This document shows positions 34,544 to 48,325 of a DNA stretch of 64,000 nucleotides, in pieces. A program made the translations under genes and the position numbers. The stretch lies in NCBI RefSeq assembly GCF_030848805.1, contig NC_092365.1, forward strand, positions 5,332,001 through 5,396,000, given 5' to 3'. This DNA comes from Temnothorax longispinosus (taxonomy: Eukaryota; Arthropoda; Insecta; Hymenoptera; Formicidae). The stretch's first letter is position 1. Every line of letters begins with the position of its first letter. The notes under the pieces were generated by a model. That model ran no database searches. It was not told where the DNA came from and worked only from the letters and a program-made list of their open reading frames with translations.

Positions 34544-37500
34544 GATCAGCTTGTACATTGTATCAGCAATCTATACGAAAGCATTACATAGTTTTCACTA
34601 ATATGCAAAGTTGCATTAATTATTGTTGTTGCACCTCTGAAACTTTTTTCGTCAGAACGCCTTAGATTTCTACATTAAATAATACCGGAAATATTTTTAC
34701 GTTGAAATTTCTCGTGAAAAGAGAGAGGAAAGATGAATGTTTTCTCCGTCAAAAAATATGCTTCGGTGATTCGACGCAGGTTTCGCATCTGCGACCTTTA
34801 TATTTGTTGGGGGAGACGTTTAGGGCGGGCATCTTTCGCAACGTGCGACGTAAATTTAGGAACCCTAGCGGACGGAAATGCGGTAAAATGAGAGCCGCGT
34901 CCAATCATTCTTTTTCCCCTGTGGAGCCGGAAATTCACCGCGGTCGCGATTACTCGCATTTTTTTCCGCAGTCGCACTCGGGGGAGAGACGTGTATGTAT
35001 ATCACGGCGGCGCGCCGGGGCGTTTTCCGCGTCCGTAAGCATGTCGGCCGCGTGCACGCGTGACTCCGTGGAAAAATGCATCGCGCGAAAAATACCTCGC
35101 GCAGTCTCTCCCTTCGCGCTCACCGCCGGGTTTTTCCCTCGTCCCTTCGCCCACCGGCGGCGCCCTATCCCTCATGTCTACGACGTTCAAACGAGTGCAT
35201 TTTCCGCCGATGCGTCCGCATCCGCGCCGCGCCGGCAATGTCAATATTTCGTTGTTGGCGCCGCGAGCATCCTCGCCGCGCGTGCACGTTTATAACGGAG
35301 GAAATTGCGCGGAATTCCAGCCGTTGAAATGGCTCGGGGGAGAGAGAGAGAGAGAGAGGGGGGGCAGGGAGAGAGGAGGGGCTGCAGGAGGTGCGAGCAG
35401 GAATGCACGTAAGTCTGGTTACCTTAAGATCGGCTCGCGCGCGGTGCAAATGGCGGTGCATACCGTCGGCGCCCGCCGGCTGCATACGACGATGAATGCC
35501 GACCGTATTGCCGCCGCGTGAGAGAGAGAAAGGGGTAAGAGAAATGGATGGGCAACCATGGTAAAGGAGAGGAGGACGGGAGAGAGGGAGGAGGGAAAGG
35601 AGCAATGAATCGATCGTAATAAAAATAACTCGAGCGCGAGGGATTCTTCGGCGTTTTGTCCGCTCATTGTGCGCGGCGCCAGAATGATTATGCGCGGCAA
35701 TCATGCCATCGGCCACGAGAAATAGCTGGCATATTTAAGCGGGGTTCAAAATTCACGGATTATAGAGGTATAGGGATGTTAGAATGTATTTCGAGCTTGT
35801 TAATAGTTGGATGTAGCAAGTGATTAAATGATATACGGATCGTTTTAATGCACCTACTTTATTTATAATAGTTTCTATTTTGATAGAATCTAATAACATA
35901 AAATTAATTAAAATTAGTTAAAATTTTCATTATTATCATTTTTACATAATATATAAAAAATTAATTATTGAAACTAATTAGAGATTGCAATTGTATTTTA
36001 TTCTTTGGGATTTATTATAAATTAAAAAGATTTCAATATTTTATTAAAATATTAAAATCTTTTTAAGAATTTTTTTATTTTATTTATAACGTGGGTATAT
36101 GTGTGTATGAATAAAAAATGTTTTATTTATGAATGTATACATAAAAAATTATTGAAAATAAAAAGTGCTAGTAGAAATAACTATGTTGTGACTGATTAAT
36201 CGTAGATATAAACTACTTGTTCGTACGGTACGCATCAGAGAAAATAATTTGGAGGCAAATAAGTAAGATAATATAATATTTGATATAATATATGTTTCTC
36301 TCATATTGTTCCATGGCGTTAATGATATTTATGCAATATCGCACAATTTCGCGAAATACTATATAAACCCATTAAATATTATGTGTCACACAATTTTACT
36401 ATTAATTCATATAGTCCACAATCAAAATTCATGTACTTCACAATACTAATTAAATTAACATTAAAAAAATTTACTGGTACTTAAAGATGAAAGGAGAAGA
36501 GATCTGTAACCAACTGAAATTCCTAATATTCCTCAAAGAGGCTTTAATACAGCTACAAGATTCACGCGGGATCACAATTTCGCGCTAATAAATGTAATGG
36601 ATCGTGTTTAGGAGTTTACGAATCACGACAAATCGCCGCGAATTCTTAATGAAACGGCGGAGGCGGCCAGGCGTCGTCTATTTGGTTGATGGAGCTGCGA
36701 CCTATCCGTTATCGCGAGAGCGAGTTGCGTGAATAATGTGATCGAATGGACACCGAGTAAATGCGAAATCAAAGTATCTAGGTGTACCAAAACAGAAAGC
36801 AAGAGCACTGCTGTCGATCTAATCGGCATAACGAGAACACGAAATCTCTTTCGTCAACAAATCCGCGAAAGGGAGATAACGGTATATATACCAATGTGAA
36901 GAGAATGCACGAATGCACGTTACAAGCGAGATAATTTGTGTATAAACGTAAAATTTTCTACATGTCGAATAAATTAGTAGTTTATACCAGTCTATGGTCA
37001 GCCACAGTATTTCTACTAGTATCTTTTATTTTTTCAATAATATTTTATGTATACGTAAATAAATGAGATATTTTTTGTGCACACATTACAAATAAAATAT
37101 ATAAGGTCAGTAAATACAGTACATGTTTTTAAAACTATTGCGATATCAATAAAAAATTATGATTCTTTATCAAAAATTCATATATGTGAATCAACAAACT
37201 CTTAATTTTCGAACAGTGATTTCGATGGTTTGAGTATCGATGATTTCTCTTCATCGAGATATTAATTTATTCGACACATTTATATAATGCAATGAGTTCA
37301 TTTGACACCAGTTTAAAAACGTAGTATAAAAAAAATTGCAGCGAGGAAAATTGACTTCGAGAGAAACCACGTACCTAAATGAAATGAATTGTTAACTGCG
37401 ATACAATTATTTAATATAATTCTAAGAATTATGTAAAAAATGTTATTTAAATATAAATACGTAATTTCATATATTAATATTTTATATTAATTACGTATTA

Positions 37501-40046
37501 ATATTATATAATTAATTTTACAGATTTATTTTTCAACGTTCGCGAGAGAATTAAATAATGGTCAAAATCTGAAATGCATTATCCGTAATCGGATGTGGCA
37601 TTAAACATATTCTGCCTTCGAATCTATACATATGTATAGTGACGTAACGCGTTTATTCGATATATTGTATCTCTCATACTGGCGCGGGTAACCCTGTCGG
37701 GCGTTAATCAGCTTAAATGCAAGTTTAATCAACAAGTGTATCAGAACTTATGCCCATTTGCGTCGCTCTAATATCCGATGGGATAATGTCGGTTAATGGT
37801 TACTGCATCTTCTGCTTTATATATAACATAACGCCACTGGATTTTGTAATAAATAATAAATTGCATTATAAACTTTCAGATTTTATCATCAAAACTTTCT
37901 CCCATATGCATTCATTACTACGTTTCATTTTAACCTGAGAATTTATATTCCCTAATTGTTATTATTTTATTTTTTTTATTTTATTACAACCGTTCTAAAA
38001 ATATCAGTTAAAAAACGAGAAGACTAATGCGAAAAAGAACGTAAGAAGAGACGGGAGTTACAATTTCCTTCGTAATGGCGGCCTCGGCCTGAGCGTGGAT
38101 GATTTATGTATACGCCGATTATTACCGAAATATATCTCGCGCGCTGGATTTATTCCGCCCGCGAGTGGATTCTCTCTGGAGTGTCGTGTACGAAACACGA
38201 ATCCGCGGATTTTTAAGGAAAGTTCGTTCCGCTCCCACGTGCGTCGTTCGTCACTCGTGGGAACTGTGGGTAAATCGACCTCGAACCCGCGAGAATTGCC
38301 TTATTTCAGCAATCTTTGTCAATGCGCGTCTTCGTATTCACCGCGTTATATAAGATTGAATATAAAATAGTAAGCAAGAAACATTGGGCAGTCATCGATT
38401 ACGTATTTACGTTTGTACGGTTGGAAACAGAAAGGTTGTCAGGTTAAATTTCGGAACGCTTTCTATTTAAAAGTGGATGAGCACTAATGCACACAGCTTG
38501 CGCAGTGATTTATTATATAAGAGCAGACAAACAAGATGTCAAATTGAAATGTTAAAAGAATTGGTAATTGCTGACATGGTAGCTGGATATTAAATAAATA
38601 TAAATAGGATGCGTTCCGAAACTCAACCGGACAACCTTTTCTGTCGCCAACTCTACGTACAGTTTTTCAATAAGAAAACGCTAGTTTTCGCGGAAACGAG
38701 TCTCACAGAGACTTAAGCGAGCATTAAGAGCGCATGAATGGTGATTGAAGAAAATTATGTTGCATCATTTATTTGTGCGGACGTCGAGATGTATTTCGTC
38801 GTGCTTCCTTACGCGGGGCAAGCACAATTACTTCTTTCATGACTTCACGGAATGCCGCGCGGTAAGTGCGCCACTTTGCCTCCTTGTCCGCGACTTATTG
38901 CGACTTCGCTTAAGTTCGCCGGGACAAAGTACGCAAACTTTCGTTTTACGGGGTTTAAAACAGGGACGTTGTCAAATTGCGTTTCGCCGGGCTAATTTTT
39001 CAAGCGTACGCGGCGGAGCGATGAAGTTCGAAATGACGCGGCGCGGCGCGGCGGTGATAACTTTCCGAAAATTGTTACGATTAACAGGGCAAAGAGATGT
39101 CCCGTCGAACGATGATATCATATGTCGGAATCCTTTAAAGGATAATGCGAATAATTTCGAGGTGGATCGGAAACACACGCAAATCAAATTATTCACGTTG
39201 TATCCCGCGCTTGAGCACAAATTGCATTATAAACTTATAAACTAGATTTAATAAACTATACGCGGAATTTGTAGCTTGTTCCGTTTAAATATCCAGCGTT
39301 GAAAAGAGGGTAAAAGTTGACTTTAGAATTCACGAGTTTAGTCTCGCGCGCTTTTACTTGATGAAAAATCCAAGATGATTACTTTTGCTTTACTTGAAAG
39401 GGGATTTTCAGGACGCGGCGAAAGAATAGTGAGCGAAAGCACGGCTGTTATCACTATAATACGTATTCAGCTATCTTTTGCAAGCTTATCCCCGTGCGGA
39501 AAGAAGCATCGTCGTCCCTACTAGCTTATATATAAAAAATTTAGGCTCTTATCGATAGTACTCGTGTCGAATGCTCTCCCATGTAATGACATCGTGTATT
39601 ATCCTACTAGGAGAGAATAATGTCTCGAATAAAGCAGAATAATTATCTGATTCATCTCGTTATAGGTATACATATACATGGCTCATTTTGATCATTAAAA
39701 AAATGCACATTTTAAGACAAACAGAAAATAATTATAGAAAAAACTTTATTTTAGAAATTTTTGTAGAAATTAATTGCAGGAAAACAACGGTTATTTTGTT
39801 TTAAATAGTATTTAAATAAATAAATACGTTTTTTCTCTGCATAGAAAAAATATATGCGAATAACGGTATATAATCACAAACAATATTCCTATATAGCAAA
39901 AATATTTGAGTTTTTATTAGAAATATAGCAGAGAATAATCGCTCAAAAAACACGAAATTAAGTACGATGAACGAAGAGAGATATAAATAAGAGTAAACGA
40001 AGTGAACGAAAGCTGCTTAAGATAGCGGTTGTATAGAAAAAAAAGT

Positions 40047-40082
40047 GCAAAGCGTAAGGCAAAGCGTAATGCAAAGCGGAAG
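40047..40082. repeat. 12-bp unit repeated three times
   Basis: GCAAAGCGTAAG, GCAAAGCGTAAT and GCAAAGCGGAAG follow each other without a gap, differing at one or two bases each. Confidence 0.85.
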
Positions 40083-42230
40083 GTACTTTCCGTGAACGCG
40101 GAGACGAATACTTTTGGCAAATTTTCACCTCCACTAAACATCCTCTAGTGCTTTATAATTTAAACTTAAAATTATAACAAAAGCATATAAACGGAGTAAA
40201 AATAATTAAATAATTAAATAAATTTGTTTTGCTACAATTCCTATATAGTGACTTAATATTACTATTATTTGCTATATTATTTGTAAAAAAAAACATTTTG
40301 TTATTGTCACAACAAAATAGTGTAGTATAATTAAATGTAAAGGTAATGCAATATTGTTTATTAAATATGTATTTTGTTTCTTTTTTAATGTTGTAAAACA
40401 ATATCTAATGGATGTGTATTCATTAAACGGAGCAAGCCATGGGAAAATAAAAATATTGCGCTCGAGGTAAAAAGAGGTATAAAAAGAGAAAAGATAATAA
40501 TGGTGTCATAACATGGACGCTGCGCTACAACGCGGTTCGGTGTTTCCGTCGACGAGAGTCAACGTCAGCATCATAAAAGAATTTACATTATACTTGAACC
40601 TCCCGGCCCCCGATAATTACGAAAATTACATGTTACAAAATCTATTACAAAATTACATAATCCTTGAATGTAAAACGACAGCGTCGACCTAAGATGCGAT
40701 TCAATGCAAATGAGATTTATCATCCGCAAAGTAAAAAATCGGGATCACCGCGGCATTTTTCCGTTTTCATTAAATACACATTACGATACCTGGTATCATA
40801 ACAATGGCGCATGATTACTCAACGTTCTAACAAACGTTGATAATTCCGCGATGACTCGCGTTGCAATATTCATGCCAATAATTATTACGACGAAATATGT
40901 AAAGGCGGAGTTTGTGAGCCCCGGTCTGGCCTTTCTCGCATACTACTACTGAATGCGCATTTACGAAGTGGTCGCAGACAAATGAGCGAGACGTTGGGGC
41001 GGCTGCTGCTGCGGCGAGGATAGTTCGACGTTTCCATAGACAAGCAGCCCGAGCTAATTTGCATTGCGGTGGAACGTTTCGTGTTGGAGTTGGCTGCATC
41101 CGGGTAGTCATCCACCGGCACTTCATGTCGACTCCCTGAAACGTCGATACACCCGGTACGCGTTGCTCGCGGCGTACGCGAAACTAATAACCGTGCAGAG
41201 TGTTTCAAGAGAATGATCTGCTGCTCAGTTACGCGCTTTCTCAGTGCGCTATGTAACGAACAAACAGCGTGAGTGCGTATATGAAAAAGATATTTCGGCC
41301 ACCATATATATACCCGCCGTATATCTCTTTGGCTCGGGAATTAAACTTTCTGCTACAGATAAAAAGATATCTATATCGTACATCTCTCGCGTTTGAAAAG
41401 TTTGGAAGTTTCCAAGTCGGAGGGTCAAAACGCCTGGTCACGATAACGGGAAGTTCAACATAGTCCCGAATTAATTTATCAATTCTCCGTAATCTAGATG
41501 GTCACGTTAAGATGTTAAGATGATTTCAGCATACTCGAAATTATTGATCGCGAAGCTTCATTCCACAGAGTTATTTTTTGAAAAATCAATAATCTTGGTG
41601 GAAATTGAAAATAGACAAATTCGCCGATTTAATCGCAGAATCCATCGCAAAAATTTCTCACGTTTACCCCGGGGCTAGCCTGCATTGGTATATACAGAGT
41701 GTCTCGCGGAGGGACGGCGAGCTCTTATTTATTCCCTTACGGGAGAGTAAATTTAACGCGAGTGCAGACGCGAGCTCGCGCGCGAGACTGTTTCCGAAGA
41801 CGATTAAACTTCATAAGCGGGCCGTTCCTTACGTCTCTGTCGGGCAGGCGACAAATCCTCGGATTAAATCAAACGCGATTCGCGTCTCGCGCAGTCCAGA
41901 GAGAGAGAAGAAAATCCAATCTGGGAAGCGGGAAAGGCGAGATTCTGAAGCGGAGGTACCAAGGCCTCTAATGGAAAACGAATCACTCGGAAAACTTTCG
42001 GTACGCGCGCGGGGCCGTCGAACAGATCGGGCGTGCCTGCGCGAGGAAGTTCGCCGTTTATTCGCCGAGCTATAATTTATTGCGGGGGCAGTCGGTAAAT
42101 TCGAGGCAAATTTTTCGACGAGGGCGGGGGAGAAGAGGGCAACGAGAGATTTTCGCGTTTATGCCACACACGTGGCAACCTGAAAAGCCGCGTAGTAGCG
42201 ATCGAAATACGACTACAATGCGTCACGTTT

Positions 42231-42254
42231 CGTCGTCGTCATCGTCGTCGTCGT
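42231..42254. repeat. CGT/TCG trinucleotide repeat
   Basis: CGTCGTCGTCATCGTCGTCG with one interruption. Confidence 0.8.
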
Positions 42255-43545
42255 TCTCCCTTCCCCGAGTGAGTCGACACGAGATCTCGCGCGATGGATG
42301 GCGGGGGAACACAATGGCTCCATTATGACGCGAGGAAAACGAATTTGGAAAAGTTTCTATGATGCATCAGGTGCTTGACTTCTCGGTGGCTTCGGGAACG
42401 AAATTGCACAAACGGTTGAATTTGCTCCGCGAAAATTCGTCCGTTTTGCGCGATAAACTCATAAGAGCTTTATTTGAGAGAAAAATGTTTATAACTCGAT
42501 TCAAAAATGATGACTTGTAAAATTGATGACTTAGACAGCTAAAATTGACTTTTCTATTATGGCTCCAGCTACTTTATAGCAAACATATAGATTCAGTTTT
42601 AAATCTAATCCTTTCAATAATTTTTCTACATAGATAGAAAGACAGATTTATCTTCAATGAAATATTTCCAGTTATTGAAGATTCCCATATTCCACAGTAA
42701 TGCCAATTTATTTACATCTATGCTGTCGCATGTCAAATCGCCTTCGCCATTTCAAAACACGATAATTTAATCAGCCTAAGACGTGTTTTCGGATTAAAAG
42801 TTTATGAGCGAACGAACTACAGGGTTTTAGTTCAAGGAATAACGCGGTGTGCAGCTGGCGCAAAACGAAAGATGCTAGCTGCAAGATGAGTGATATAAAA
42901 AAGCCATCTTTGGAAAAAAATGCGAGTACGCGCAGTTTTATCTCCGCTATTCTCTATACACATTACGTGCTTATCTGCGTTACTGGTGTTTCGTAATATC
43001 ACGATTTATCCGGAAACGACGAGAATATTCCTGATGTGTGTATGTACGCGGATTCTCAAATCGCTCCCCCAGACTCTAATTAATTCGAATAATGACTGCT
43101 AAACTGACGTAACGCGAGGCACTTTCACGTGCGTTTTATCTGTCGTTCGATACACGTGACTCGTGTGAATAAAAGAAAAAGTTTGCACTCTGTCATATTT
43201 GTTAATTTCTATCTAACTAAAATATTTCTAATCGTTCCAAAGAAAAAAAGAATAAAAAATGACATTAAATTCTTGTAAAAGTTATCAGAAAAGATATCTT
43301 TAAATAAAAAACAAGATGCACGAAGGCAAAAAATATTTCTATAGGAACCCTGAATGTAGATAACGTTACGAGATGATCAATGAGTAAATCGAAAGACATG
43401 GAGTTTCATTTCTTCAATTTTTCACCGAGAGTACGACAATCGAGACGACAATCGTCGTTATCCGGGAAATGTGCGTGTAGTCCGGACTCACGCGTGATAT
43501 TTCGCTCTCGTGTAAGTCAGGCGACCAGCTTGTAATTACACTCAC

Positions 43546-43707
43546 CGCTCTCCGCGGACGGGTAAATGTTGAAGGCCGAATCCTTCAGCCAGGATGTGAC
43601 CGCGACGTATTCCTTGACGAAGGCCGGTATCTCGCACCTGAGCACCCCTGTGTTACCCGCCAGGACGTAGGCGTCCCGCACTTGTACCTCGTACTTCTGG
43701 CGTACCA
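43546..43707 (-). CDS. Dscam-like: Dscam-family cell adhesion molecule, exon encoding the N-terminal half of Ig domain 2
   Basis: The exon encodes 54 codons beginning VVRQKYEVQV, the standard start of Dscam Ig2, followed by the first Ig cysteine in VLRCEIP and the core tryptophan in TSWLKD. It ends in the middle of the Ig fold at SAESG. The acceptor is TTCTTTCAG|TGG (CAG at 43710-43708) after a pyrimidine-rich tract, and the donor is AGCG|GTGAGT (GT at 43545-43544). It is symmetric phase 1, 162 bp. In Drosophila Dscam1 the equivalent exon 4 is one of the mutually exclusive hypervariable clusters. Here I see only one copy, which argues for a non-hypervariable paralogue. An open frame continues into both flanking introns but is not conserved there, so the exon limits are set by the splice sites. 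Confidence 0.94.
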
Positions 43708-46700
43708 CTGAAAGAAGAAAAGTTACAGCCGCTTGAGCGTGGAAATAAATGCCGGGTGGAGAAGAGGGAAATGGATAGGAGAGCGAGGGACGCGGATCGC
43801 CCATATCGTTCTCAGCGACAAAGACTCCCGGGACAATGAAAAAATATAGAGGAGAAAGAGAGAGAGAAAGGGGATGAAAAGGAACGGGAGGGAAAAGGTT
43901 ATATCGTCGTGAAACAGGATGTCGTATTCGCGAGAATAATACCGCCGGAAAAATGGAAAAGAACGGTCCCGGAGAAAGAGAGCCTTCTCCCATCGACGCG
44001 CACCAACATTGCGACGTTTCATTTCATTCGGGATTCATCGTTTCAATCCTGACAATTTTGGGCGATACCAGGCAGATTCTCGGTCTGCAGGATTCCACGA
44101 CAAAATTTGCTCTTCATCGTGACGGATCTCATCGCGTCGCACGATCGCGATGCACGTTAATCTCCCCCGTAGAGGTGAAGACGAAGATGAGGAAGCAGAG
44201 GCTCGGATATGACGGTTTAAGGAGCGATGGTAGGAGTGGTATATGTCGCGCGACGATATATCGGAGCTGTTCTATAAGCATGCAATGTCGGATTCGAGTG
44301 ATGAATATTCCTCTTCCGGCGAGCTTCCGGGATCGGAAGACGACCGTTCCCGCTGTCCGCATGATTAATAATACCGCCCCTGTTTCGCGCGACAAGCGTA
44401 TTTCTTCGACAAAGCTATATAGAATCGATTTTTTCCTCGGCAAAATTTCCAGAATTGCCGACAAATTGCAAATTTAAAAACAAATTAAATAAACAAGAAG
44501 CTTTTACTATAAATAATACTGGATCCGAAACCATATTATAAAACTTAAATAATGTACTTGCATTTTTTAATAGTAAAAATAAATTATTCTTAAACAGACG
44601 CAATTAATAGTCAAAATTCGACTGTAAGAGTGTTCAGATAACGAAAATATTTAATCGGGATATTAATCATTCAAGATTCTTTCATCACTGATATCATTAT
44701 ATATTTATGAAAGTTTTTTACCAGATGATAGACGGATGTAATTTCTGCTAGAGAACGTGTAAAGTGAGTCCACACCGTCCACACTATCATTCATATTTAT
44801 TCTATTTATTACCAAGCAAGTTTCCAGTATTCCATCATTAAAACAACATTCTTAAAAAATACCAGCGAGACACATTAACGCTGAAAAACGCGTTATTACC
44901 GTTGCAGCCCGGCACTTCGTTTTCCTGCCGACCTCATTGTTCCCGCGTGCGAATACCGGCTTTTCAGAGACAGGCAGTTTCGGTAATTAGCGCTCTGCCT
45001 TGAAAACTTTTGCGATATCTTCGTGACTTCCGTGCCGCCCATCCTTTCAACGGATAATCCACCCCCTTCAATTTTCTCGTCCCGGCGGAATTTTCTCCCG
45101 ACAGATGGAAAATTTCCGATTCGCAACCCGCTAAATGCGATAAGCGATTCTTGGCGGGACATTCGCTTGGTGTGACTCTTAACAGCGAAGTAAAGAGAAG
45201 AAATCGCGCGATCGTTTGTCACGCCCGGTCGTATATTGAGCGGCCGAGAAAACGTGTCGATCGGTCGATACATTCCTCGTAAAATTACTGATCTTTCATC
45301 CGCGAAATTCGTTCGGCGATATCTCAGCGCGGATTTTCTCCAGCCAGAGGGAGTTCTCGTTTCGTGTCCGACCGAAATATACGGCGGTCTGTTTCTACTT
45401 ACGCTCGGTGATAAATTTCGCGCGGCTAATTAAGAAGAATTGCGCTGTGAAACTATCAAAAACCGCATCGTGGCTGGTGAAATATTATACACGCAGTTAT
45501 AAAAATTACAAATGTGCGTCCCATTAAGTGCAATTAACGGCGGGAAATTACGAATTTTTATGCGCGTTTATGAAGAAAGAGAAAAAGCTCGTGTTTCTCA
45601 TCTCGTTAATTAACACCATAAAATTATAATAACTGTTGACTGTTTTTAACGTATTAGTGCATTTTTGCACTTCCTCCCTGAGCTGCAGCTGCTATTTCTC
45701 ACGTCATTTTCGGAGCAATCTGGTACACGTGCATAAATGCATCTTACGTACTTTGGCGGCAAGTTCGCGAGTCTTGATCTTGGCGCAGGTTGTTAGCTAT
45801 AAGCGAGAGCGTGGGTTTAGTGTCATCCATTTTCCACGGCGGCGCGGCGACGGGGCAGATGGGGGGGGGGGGAAAAGCGAGTGGAAAAGAGGAGGACCCC
45901 CGCTCGCGATAAATGTAGTTGGCTTGGCTCTGCCCGAGCGCACGATCATTCTTACCGCCCTCCAGGCGTCCGAAGTCGTGGATTTAAAACGTCATTCCGC
46001 GGAGAACGGTCGATTACATTTAGCTCGACGGAGGAGGCGGGAACCTCAGGCAGAGACGGCGCACGATCTGATAATGCCCCAAGACTGTTGATTTTTCCGC
46101 CGGCCTGTACCTCTCGTGAGGCATTCGAAACGCGCAAAATTGATCGTCCCAGCCCTTCAACTTCGCAACGAATTACCACTCCACTCCGGGTACCACGCGG
46201 GGGCATTGACGTTAAATACATCCGAGAAGTAAGCGCTCAACGAGATTTTTCAGATAACGAATTTTTACGACGGCGAAACGCGCCAATCAATTGTTGTTGT
46301 GCTTGAAAATAGCGGAAATTTCGGTCGACGTTGAGAGAATTTAGACGGTACGTGATATTTCAACGATAGTTTCGACCAAAGTTCGATATTTCCTAAGGCT
46401 ACAATCTACATCGCATCAATATGGATGCGAATATGAGCAGTCTGGACTCGCGGCATATATGAATTGTTAATTTAATGCATTAGGTATTATTATTATTAGG
46501 AATAGAATTTTACGGACGATTCGAGATTCCGGCAGAGTGGCCAGTTTAGCGTCCGGTGCGGCAGATGCGGATGCGTCGCAGAAAAAAAAACATCCGGACA
46601 TTGGCGCAAACGTCTTGAAACGCGAACAACTCTCGCGAGATTTACCACTGAAGAGAATCTAGGATTTTCAAATTGCGGCATGTTTATGGCGCGTGAAACT

Positions 46701-47321
46701 TCGGTGCTTCCGAGAAGTTATGTCTTCGTCGCAACTTTTCAGGGAACTCGCGTGTAATTTTAACACGTCCGAGGGTCCCTATGGATATCGCTAGTTTCAC
46801 CACCTTATTTGACACAAGCCGAGCTTTCACGCGTATTGAAGCGGCGGTGCGAAAGCAATCGCGTAATTGTTCCAATATTCATTCTGTCGTATCTAGATAT
46901 AAGTTTCATTGTTAACAAATTTATTAAAAATTCACAATCAAGAAACAATTAAAGTCGAGTAAAAATTAGTAGCGTATTAAAATCTGAACTACCTATTGAA
47001 AAACGAGCTAAATTTGGCCATGTATCTAATGTTATCAAAGCCAGTTTGTAGATACACGATGATCGGAGTTAGCGATTTTTGACTTGAGAAACTCAAGGTC
47101 GCACGTGAAGCTCGTAAAGTTGCATGTCACGCCATCGTCGCGCGCGATAGTCTGTCTCGTCTTTTTTCCGCTCGCCGCTACGTACCGTATAGGTACGGCG
47201 AGCGGGCTTTAAGGGACGGTGAAGGATCAATCGGGCGGAAGAGAGCGAAAGACCGAGGGTGTTACGGCGAGACGGGATCGAGGGAGTCGGCGAGAAATAA
47301 AGGAGGCGCTTTCTCTCTTAC
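43708..47321 (-). other. Intron between Ig1 and Ig2a exons
   Basis: This is a 3.6-kb intron with a GTAAGA donor and a TTCTTTCAG acceptor. It mixes CpG-rich unique sequence (about 44000-44450 and 45700-46250) with AT-rich sequence (44470-44880). A homopolymer G run sits near 45861-45872. No repeated element or second Ig exon was recognised. The pyrimidine tract just upstream of the Ig2a acceptor is long, which suits a constitutive acceptor. Confidence 0.8.
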
Positions 47322-47642
47322 CGGCCTTCACCGTGATTTCACGGCCGAGCACCTTGCCGACGCTATTCGACGCCTGGCAACGATAGACGGCCGAGTGCAC
47401 GTCGTGTCGGTAGCTCTCCGCGCCGAACGGCAGGAAGTACATGGAGCCATTCACCAGCATCTCACGGATGTTCGGTATCGGCAGGACCGGCGAGCCGTCG
47501 CCCATCAGCCAGTCGATCCTTGGCGAAGGACTGCCGTGGGCCGAGCAGTGGATCATCGCCCCGGTGTCGTTCGAGAACTCCACGCTCGAGCGCGGCTCCG
47601 AGACCAGCACCGGCCCTTGGCTGTCCAGCACCACTCCTCGTC
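47322..47642 (-). CDS. Dscam-like: Dscam-family cell adhesion molecule, exon encoding Ig domain 1
   Basis: This exon encodes the first immunoglobulin domain of a Dscam-type neuronal adhesion receptor, an extracellular homophilic recognition module. The translation contains the family's GPVLVSEP start, Ig cysteines in MIHCSAHG and YRCQASN, the core tryptophan in RIDWLMG, and the DVHSAVYRC turn typical of Dscam Ig1. Possible N-glycosylation sites are NDT and NGS. The acceptor reads GTTGCAG (CAG at 47645-47643) and the donor is G|GTAAGA at 47321-47320. The exon opens with the last two bases of a split codon and closes with one base, so it is a 321-bp symmetric phase-1 exon. No signal peptide is encoded here, so it must come from an upstream exon. 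Its last base G plus TG from the next exon rebuilds the valine of the conserved VVRQ junction. The family call is firm; the paralogue is not resolved. Confidence 0.95.
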
Positions 47643-48082
47643 CTGCAACGGGAAAAAGCGAAACGTGTCAGAGAAAAGCAGGTCTTTTGTGTAAAACGAA
47701 ACGTAAATAAAGTATGAATAGAATGTCGACGCGGTCAAATTTAATTTTAATTCTATGCTAAATTTTGAATGGTTTCTATCGAGACACCGAAAACTTTTAA
47801 GTTACAAAGAGGCAGATGATTTTTGTAAATTGAGTGAAATATTAAATTGGCGCAAAATGTTTGTCATGCTTGTCGGATAAAGTTGAAAATAGAATTTCAG
47901 TAGAATTGAAGCAAAATTGCTTCGGTGTATTCTTTCTTCCCCCGTCTAGAGAGAAAATGTTCAATTCCTTTTCAAAGAACTTTAGTTTTCTGGCTTTATT
48001 TAATACAAATAGACTTTAACAAAAGTGAAAAAGCGAATACATTTCACAACAATCTAATACACATGAAAGCACTTATTTTTAA

Positions 48083-48325
48083 CCCTCCGTCTGTATACGT
48101 GAGTCTATGGCGTCTGAGCCAAAATAATATATCTGCTCGTAACCGTAAAACTTGCAAGCTTGCCAGAAAATATTAAATAAATGATGCTTGAAAAAATGAC
48201 TATAAAATCGTCAACTATACAATGCAGACAGGTTAAGTCTCGTGAATTTTTTCAAATTTTTTAAAATACTTTAAGGTTAGAGAAAAATAGCGTTGAACCT
48301 GTAAAAAAAACATACAGACGGAGGG
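48083..48325. mobile_element. piggyBac-type MITE with TTAA target duplication
   Basis: The element begins CCCTCCGTCTGTATACG and ends with the inverted CATACAGACGGAGGG, giving about 14 bp of perfect terminal inverted repeat. It is flanked on both sides by TTAA (48079-48082 and 48326-48329), the specific target duplication of piggyBac transposases. The CCCT start is also typical. At 243 bp it has no room for a transposase, so it is a non-autonomous copy mobilised in trans. Confidence 0.9.

Larger units (their letters stand above)
31265..43545 (-). other. Intron between the two Ig2 half-exons
   Basis: This 12.3-kb intron splits Ig2 in the position where Dscam1 keeps its exon-4 cluster. I looked for further copies of the Ig2a exon (a VVxQ start with a cysteine and tryptophan block) on the minus strand and saw none. 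It contains the nested MITE at 32298-32962, a GGGA/GA tract at 33775-33879, a foldback at 34401-34543, a GC-rich block at about 34700-35700, AT-rich sequence at 35760-36500 and 37000-37550, and a small 12-bp tandem repeat at 40047-40082. Confidence 0.8.

Noticed and set aside
34702..35716. Open frames of 153-197 codons on both strands
   Set aside because: Overlapping frames on both strands in a CpG-rich stretch with no known domain; best explained by low stop-codon frequency.
41605..42075. 156-codon plus-strand open frame
   Set aside because: No domain recognised. It overlaps another frame of 90 codons and is antisense to the gene.
47395..47717. Three plus-strand open frames over the Ig1 exon
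   Set aside because: They are antisense shadows of Ig1, arising from its GC-rich codons.
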